Made by a program: the position numbers and the translations under genes
Shown here: piece after piece, positions 61,001 through 64,000 of the stretch
How positions within the stretch are numbered: the first letter of the stretch is position 1
Layout of the letters: each line of letters opens with the position of its first letter
Source: Sinotaia quadrata
Taxonomy: Eukaryota; Mollusca; Gastropoda; Architaenioglossa; Viviparidae
Length of the DNA: 64,000 bases
NCBI GenBank assembly: GCA_028829895.1
Contig: CM054178.1
Span: 92,206,558-92,270,557, forward strand
Direction of reading: 5' to 3'
The notes under the pieces: generated by a model
What the model saw: only the letters and a program-made list of their open reading frames with translations
Told to the model about the DNA's origin: nothing
The model's database searches: none

Positions 61001-62250
61001 ACTAAACTGGAATGAGGAATTGTGAAAACCAGTCTTCTGCAGGTAGCCTACAACATTAGCTCAGAAATGTCGTAGTGTACAATGACGTCACCCGACACTG
61101 CCAAGAAATGAAGCGGAAAAGCGAATTAGGGAGTTGAAGACAATAAGGAAATTTAGTCATTAATATAGTATAAAATTGCTTAGGATAAATAATTCATTTC
61201 AGTATTTTAGAGGACACTGATTGAAAAGTATATTTACTCGTCTTACAGAACTTGTTCTAGTTGGGTGGGGGTCGTGACAAGTATAATTGCAGTGCTATCT
61301 GTATTATATTTGTGGAGTGTTTAGAAATATTTATTCTTTGTTTTAAAATAATTTTAATTTTAATAAATGTTTGTATAAGTCTCTAAGTTTAATTTATAAA
61401 TTAAATTGTATTTTATTGCTGTAGAGTAAATATAATTAATATAATTAATTAAGTATAATGAACTCATAATTTGCAGACCAACATCGTGACTGAGAAAGCA
61501 GGAAACAGTAGCATGCAAAAGAAATCTGTAGAGGTTCCAATTATCGCTAAAAGCATCGAGGGTGATACACTGGTTCCCATCTTCTTCGTTTCCGTGGCAA
61601 CAGGAGATGGACAGACAAATGGACTGTTGAAGGCAGAATGTGCATATGCTGTTGATAAAGGTGAACAGTTTTGTATATATTGTCTCTACAAATGCTTAGT
61701 TTGAAACCAAAAATAAGAACTGTTTTACAAGCATAAAATTTATTCAGATACCAAAAAGAAAGATTTAGCATACTTCAGTGCGGGTATTATATAGGTCGCT
61801 ACTTATCTGTGTAAAATGAGAGGGATAATATATAATTGAAAGAAAAAATTCTACAGCAAGAATAAACAAGATTGTAAATTCAAAATCAAGTGCAAGTTCT
61901 TCAGATTCTAGCTCTCGTAAGAGGATAGACACCACCCTTGGGGGGGGGGAGGTGCTATATTAGTGTTTTGCTATAACTTATGGAAGCCTCTAATATTGTT
62001 CATTTCTGAGTACCGTTACAAATGTTACTTTTATAGATATTTTGTGGATAATTTCTCAACAATACAACTGTTACAGGTCCAGAAAAGATTCGGGCGCTGA
62101 AAGTACAGCCATCTGATGTCGAGAACGAGTTTGTTGTAGATTTTGACACTCCATGCGGTCAGAATTATGAATATGGCCGACCAGAGAAATATTTGATTCA
62201 AGTCATTGAAAGTATGAAATGTCCGCCAAGCAACACTGGCCAGAATGCAG
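44476..62250 (+). CDS. Gene 2: paralogous Ig + FN3 cytokine receptor, 3' end outside the window, one frame break
   Basis: Tandem copy of gene 1 in the same orientation. Blocks are 44476-44548, 46692-46803, 48437-48668, 50017-50152, 51361-51596, 54235-54542, 56807-56960, 57727-57812, 58385-58640, 59404-59546, 61477-61660 and 62077-62250. Order: signal peptide, Ig-like domain (absent from gene 1), FN3 domains 1-4 and the first part of domain 5. The rest lies past position 64000. Ig plus five FN3 is the extracellular plan of vertebrate gp130. Every shared junction has the same phase as in gene 1. The second Ig exon is 1 nt out of frame as given, so this is either a pseudogene, a null allele or a sequence error. 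The other exons look fully intact. Confidence 0.8.
44575..44870 (+). repeat. 40-bp minisatellite directly after the gene 2 signal exon, 7 copies
   Basis: Unit gagtttagtaagcttattgt ttttaaaacgattgagcaga. Its core echoes the donor flank gtaagtttagt of the exon just upstream. Confidence 0.92.
45360..45600 (+). repeat. Degenerate repeat with three TGACGTCA palindromes
   Basis: About four diverged units with gagatcgtccttggctctcg and gtgacgtcac-like words. Three units contain the CRE-type palindrome tgacgtca, in the first coding intron of gene 2. Confidence 0.75.
45690..46150 (+). repeat. 85-bp minisatellite, about 5 copies
   Basis: Unit ctcaccatgttggtttgatt ... gtttggttccaatgtggtag tgtgactttca; near-identical. 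Confidence 0.95.
46692..46803 (+). CDS. Gene 2 exon: Ig-like domain, first half
   Basis: 112 nt after a T-rich acceptor (tttttttaaatag), phase 1 in, phase 2 out at tgccg|gtaaac. It codes LEVNVLQPCPLNDNVGKIIK, then H-V-G-C-T-A-I-L-E-C-R, a B-strand-like cysteine context. No matching exon was found between the signal exon and the first FN3 exon of gene 1. Confidence 0.72.
46830..47085 (+). repeat. About 51-bp repeat after the first Ig exon, 5 copies
   Basis: Unit aacactagctagacaaatgt aattttctcccaaagactta. It starts some 25 nt after the donor and does not include the junction. 47090-47920 is AT-rich intron with no supported gene. Confidence 0.92.
47930..48002 (+). repeat. (GT)n microsatellite
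   Basis: About 35 GT units. Confidence 0.98.
48120..48345 (+). repeat. About 56-bp AT-rich repeat, 4 copies, before the second Ig exon
   Basis: Unit tgtgatgtattcttgtcatt tatttattaaatattattta atac. Confidence 0.92.
48437..48668 (+). pseudogene. Gene 2 exon: Ig-like domain, second half, with a 1-nt frame break
   Basis: The acceptor gtcaacaacag ends at 48436 and the donor ggtt|gtaagt follows 48668. The first part, in the phase set by the previous exon, reads RYRPECTLELCKCEF. The second part, in another frame, contains NCHVEVEIRNLTTDFSGKYI then C. D-F-S-G-K-Y-I-C is the classic Ig F-strand motif D-x-G-x-Y-x-C. All three frames from the acceptor hit a stop, and the exon length leaves the wrong exit phase. 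One missing base around 48467-48494 explains both facts. It may be a real mutation or an assembly/sequencing error. Confidence 0.72.
48710..49180 (+). repeat. About 58-bp repeat decaying 3'-ward
   Basis: Clean copies of cacattgtgcaataatacat gtatgtgttcaattacaact, then progressively divergent versions (agaagttaagtgacattgtt). A gradient from young to old copies. Confidence 0.88.
49463..49800. repeat. About 205-bp duplication related to the 2250 element
   Basis: Two diverged tandem copies, each starting ggc(g/a)gagtaaatttgcc(t/c)atccc and containing gatat/gtattttt...aagtgtca. The start matches the inverse of 2466-2486. Downstream, 49815-49980 has a short degenerate array (acaaggtgtgtgtt). Confidence 0.6.
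50017..50152 (+). CDS. Gene 2 exon: FN3 domain 1, first half
   Basis: 136 nt, phase 1 in, phase 2 out, matching gene 1 exon 8808-8943. It codes PPENPSDVNLHFQP through D-T-K-W-K-V-C-Y-N-W, with the cysteine/tryptophan pair expected for a class I receptor D1. Acceptor cattttag, donor ag|gtgaac. Confidence 0.85.
50430..51130 (+). repeat. Two successive minisatellites, 49-bp and ~60-bp units
   Basis: First ttctttgattattattaaga cattcagcccctgacaatct, then about eight near-perfect copies of cataacactctattagcctg tttaatgactataattcaga cagtcagcc. The second appears to have grown out of the first. Confidence 0.94.
51361..51596 (+). CDS. Gene 2 exon: FN3 domain 1, second half
   Basis: 236 nt, phase 2 in, phase 1 out. 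It contains M-A-E-C, R-L-H-C-T-N-H-A-C and the F-G motif V-N-I-T-A-H-N-M-F-G. Together with the previous exon the domain has four cysteines, against two in gene 1. The last 19 bases plus donor (gactata|gtaagtg) are repeated directly downstream. Confidence 0.87.
51577..51725 (+). repeat. About 55-bp repeat copying the exon end and donor of FN3 domain 1
   Basis: The exon end ctgaatgtcatagactata|gtaagtg is followed by aaacaattattaaaggtcca. It recurs as cttaatgtcatagactata|gtgagtg with the same following bases, then as a degraded third unit. 51730-52300 is a degenerate GGATGG-rich region, and 52300-53640 shows nothing recognisable. Confidence 0.92.
53640..54245 (+). repeat. 62-bp array copying the acceptor of the FN3 domain 2 exon
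   Basis: Unit ttcagccatatctaacatga cgtaaagccttgtctcttgt aggcctcatttctttcttgc ag. The last unit is the real acceptor plus first exon bases (ttcttgcag|ttcagccacacctaacacg). At least eight upstream copies carry the same pyrimidine tract and CAG; older ones are diverged. Confidence 0.93.
54235..54542 (+). CDS. Gene 2 exon: FN3 domain 2, first half
   Basis: 308 nt, phase 1 in, phase 0 out at aataag|gtaatg. It reads QPHLTRHNGSTVVSRGTTWL then QLRVPLPKGI and H-G-F-W-R-N-L, aligning along its length with gene 1 exon 13298-13563. It is 14 residues longer. The acceptor ctttcttgcag is the last of a tandem series of near-identical acceptors. Confidence 0.87.
54757..54830 (+). repeat. (ATT)n(ACT)n microsatellite
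   Basis: Compound trinucleotide tract. 54840-56600 is AT-rich intron with old degenerate repeats built on cataaac words (to 56180) and on gaattccact words (56190-56550); no gene supported. Confidence 0.93.
56807..56960 (+). CDS. Gene 2 exon: FN3 domain 2, second half
   Basis: 154 nt, phase 0 in, phase 1 out. It codes EFNWTDFNCSLALVNVSGLA, then CVNITMQAGGRYWGP. Acceptor cgctgcag, donor g|gtacga. It shares the degenerate WSXWS position (RYWGP) with gene 1. Confidence 0.87.
56990..57140 (+). repeat. About 60-bp repeat, 3 copies
   Basis: Unit taaacatttatagacacccg ttatgggagtgttgataagt tgacat. 57150-57700 holds degenerate copies of cattaaactatcca-type words. Confidence 0.88.
57727..57812 (+). CDS. 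Gene 2 exon: FN3 domain 3, first part
   Basis: 86 nt, phase 1 in, phase 0 out. It codes VLREGPKFATKPYFCFKENS then C-V-T-C-A-I-Y-F-M. The three cysteines align with gene 1 exon 16723-16811. Acceptor ttttttcag, donor atg|gtacac. Confidence 0.83.
57990..58130 (+). repeat. (TATC)n microsatellite
   Basis: Interrupted ctat run of about 135 nt. 58650-59400 downstream of the next exon shows nothing recognisable. Confidence 0.97.
58385..58640 (+). CDS. Gene 2 exon: FN3 domain 3, second part
   Basis: 256 nt, equal to the gene 1 exon, phase 0 in, phase 1 out. It starts EIPRPFRGGRVNNYTLNGTR and ends L-E-P-E-V-T-Y-N-L-S-L plus a serine/threonine-rich linker. Acceptor gcctgcag, donor ccag|gtgag. Confidence 0.9.
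59404..59546 (+). CDS. Gene 2 exon: FN3 domain 4, first part
   Basis: 143 nt, phase 1 in, phase 0 out. It codes VPSAPVKVDVERGVNGG, V-T-W-Q-A-G and YFVHYCFALTNTLNCK. The acceptor follows a long pyrimidine tract (ctttcttctttcag); the donor is aag|gtgagt. Confidence 0.88.
59555..59850 (+). repeat. Degenerate repeat on CATTCATTAACTAA words
   Basis: Units of about 30-60 bp with cattcattaactaa and gccattactaaaac. 60110-60250 holds a short ~67-bp duplication (gttacatgtcatcacaaaaa). 60250-61470 holds no gene. Confidence 0.8.
61477..61660 (+). CDS. Gene 2 exon: FN3 domain 4, second part
   Basis: 184 nt, phase 0 in, phase 1 out. It codes TNIVTEKAGNSSMQKKSVEV and F-F-V-S-V-A-T-G-D-G, ending A-E-C-A-Y-A-V-D-K. 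Acceptor aatttgcag, donor aag|gtgaac. It aligns with gene 1 exon 21589-21763. Confidence 0.88.
62077..62250 (+). CDS. Gene 2 exon: FN3 domain 5, first part
   Basis: 174 nt, phase 1 in and out. It codes GPEKIRALKVQPSDVEN, then F-V-V-D-F-D-T-P-C-G-Q-N-Y and a C-P-P-S-N-T-G-Q-N-A end that is seven residues longer than in gene 1. The last dozen exon bases and the donor (gaatgcag|gtaata) are copied about a dozen times in the following array. This is the last recognised exon in the window. Confidence 0.85.
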
Positions 62251-62905
62251 GTAATATTAATGTTACTCACTGCGCGCAACACCGACCAGAATTCAGATAA
62301 TATTAACGTTACTCACTGCTCGCTTGGGGTCAGAATTCAGGTAATATTAATTTTACTCACTGCACACAACACTGACCAGAATGCAGATAATAATAATGTT
62401 ACTCACTGCACACAGCACTGACCAGAATGCAGGTAATATTAATTTTACTCACTGCACACAGCACTGACCAGAATGCAGGTAATATTAATTTTACTCACTG
62501 CACACAGCACTGACCAGAATGCAGGTAATATTAATTTTACTCACTGCACACAACACTGACCAGAATGCAGGTAATATTAATTTTACTCACTGCACACAAC
62601 ACTGACCAGAATGCAGGTAATATTAATTTTACTCACTGCACACAACACTGACCAGAATGCAGGTAATATTAATTTTACTCACTGCACACAGCACTGACCA
62701 GAATGCAGGTAATATTAATTTTACTCACTGCACACAGCACTGACCAGAATGCAGGTAATATTAATTTTACTCACTGCACACAACACTGACCAGAATGCAG
62801 GTAATATTAATTTTACTCACTGCACACAGCACTGACCAGAATGCAGGTAATATTAATTTTACTCACTGCACACAACACTGACCAGAATTCAGGTAATACC
62901 AGCAT
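62236..62905 (+). repeat. 46-bp array copying the exon end and donor of FN3 domain 5
   Basis: The exon end ggccagaatgcag|gtaatattaa is followed by about 14 units of gaccagaatgcaggtaatat taattttactcactgcacac aacact. Most keep the same CAG|GTAATA junction. Copies alternate aacact/gcact variants. Confidence 0.95.
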
Positions 62906-63339
62906 TAGAAGACTAAAGATTGGAATTATAGGTTTCCTCGACTATGGCTGTCCTTGAATCTAAATTTTGCGATGAACTCAGATAGAGTTAACATTCTAAT
63001 GCACCCGTAGATGTCGATGAACTCAGACAGACTTAACACTCTAGTGCATCTATACATGTCGATGTAGGTTATCGATTAGTATGACGATTAGTCATAGTGT
63101 TAGAACAACGATCTGGTGTTAGTTGTCATGACTATTGATTCACTTCGCCCACACACACGTCAACTGCAACATAAACAAACAATGCGGACAGACTATGACG
63201 TTACATTATGATGATATATATAATTACATTTAACAGTACACTAACAATAATATTGGAAATAACTATTAACAATTAAAACTGAATATACAGAAAGAAGAAA
63301 CAGTGGATCTAATTGTTTCCTGGGTTTCTCGTCCAGATA

Positions 63340-63597
63340 TGTTGGCCTAACAATTGATTTCATCCTAACAACTTCTGTTTGGCCTAACAATTGATTTCAT
63401 CCTAACAACTTCTGTTTGGCCTAACAATTGACTTCATCCTAACAACTTCTGTTTGGCCTAACAATTGACTTCATCCTAACAACTTCTGTTTGGCCTAACA
63501 ATTGACTTCATCCTAACAACTTCTGTTTGGCCTAACAATTGATTTCGTCCTAACAACTTCTGTTTGGCCTAACAATTGATTTCATCCTAACAACTGA
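63340..63597 (+). repeat. 37-bp minisatellite, about 7 copies
   Basis: Unit ggcctaacaattgatttcat cctaacaacttctgttt. 62910-63330 and 63600-64000 are plain intron of gene 2; the missing last FN3 half-exon was not found there. Confidence 0.95.
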
Positions 63598-64000
63598 TTG
63601 CTAATTGTTCTCAAATGTATGCACTTCACATCTCTAGAATCTAATAGTCAAGAATCCTTTGTCGCTCTAAAAGCAATTTTAACTCGTCACGGCCATCGAG
63701 CTATTCCATCTTGCCCAGTGTACAGTAGTCTCCCTTTGACTCAATGCTTTTATCACACACATAACGGAAGCAACATCAGTTGATGTCGCCTGGCTGAATT
63801 TTACTCAAACGTTTAAGTTCGGCACAATACTGTGTACTTTATAACTAAATTTCTTTTCTGCATATTTATATCTCATTTTGTAATTATTTCTTACATATCG
63901 CTGAATAAACTTATAATGAAAAATATGAATTACAGTAAATTATTGTGCATTTTACGGTCACTCAATACATTAAAATTTACAATTTAAATTATCAACTTCA

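Noticed and set aside
63598..63783. Candidate last FN3 half-exon of gene 2
   Set aside because: An AG precedes a phase 1-compatible open frame, but it does not align with gene 1 exon 23327-23482, lacks the N-T-Q-Y-C motif and ends in a stop. The true exon is probably beyond 64000.

Overview
The window is animal nuclear DNA: AT-rich, intron-dense and packed with minisatellites and microsatellites. No bacterial operons, tRNAs or rRNAs were seen. The gene family and intron-rich style suggest an invertebrate, and a lophotrochozoan such as a mollusc is my best guess. That guess is inference only.

The core content is two head-to-tail paralogous genes on the + strand, each cut into small exons. They encode single-pass receptors built from five fibronectin type III (FN3) domains, each coded by an exon pair. 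Domain order, a juxtamembrane W-x-P-P box-1-like motif and a YxxQ tail motif point to a class I cytokine receptor of the gp130/Domeless kind (JAK/STAT pathway). Gene 1 is complete: a probable non-coding exon ends near 428, a 5'UTR/signal-peptide exon spans 5397-5570, and exons follow at 8808, 9918, 13298, 14307, 16723, 16960, 20115, 21589, 22735, 23327, 26303 (transmembrane) and 27591 (box 1). Two alternative tail exons lie at 28021 (short) and 28920 (long, YGNQ). Gene 2 repeats this layout from about 39.75 kb: a probable non-coding exon near 40757, a signal exon at 44395-44548, and exons up to 62250. It runs off the window before its last FN3 half, membrane and tail exons. Exon phases match between the copies at every homologous junction and several exon lengths are identical, which supports the models.

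The main difference is that gene 2 has two extra exons (46692-46803 and 48437-48668) coding an N-terminal Ig-like domain. Gene 1 has no recognisable counterpart. The pair is a symmetric phase 1-1 module, so its gain or loss keeps frame. Gene 2 therefore resembles gp130 (Ig plus five FN3) and gene 1 resembles Domeless (five FN3). As given, the second Ig exon is blocked by stops in all three frames; a single missing base near 48480 explains this.

Between the genes (about 29.4-39.7 kb) lie decayed retroelements and tandem arrays. These include a Ty3/Gypsy-like pol fragment (32355-32627), a broken non-LTR retrotransposon 3' part with a restriction-like endonuclease motif (33610-34555), and a dispersed repeat family also present in gene 1 introns.

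The least expected pattern is that several intronic minisatellites begin inside exons and copy the splice junction. Exon ends with their donors are tandemly amplified at 5551, 8926, 51577 and 62236. An acceptor is amplified upstream of 54235, and the stop-codon segment of the last gene 1 exon starts another array. A separate 26-bp array in gene 2 (43289-43864) carries about 22 copies of a near-perfect TAG|GTAAGT donor.
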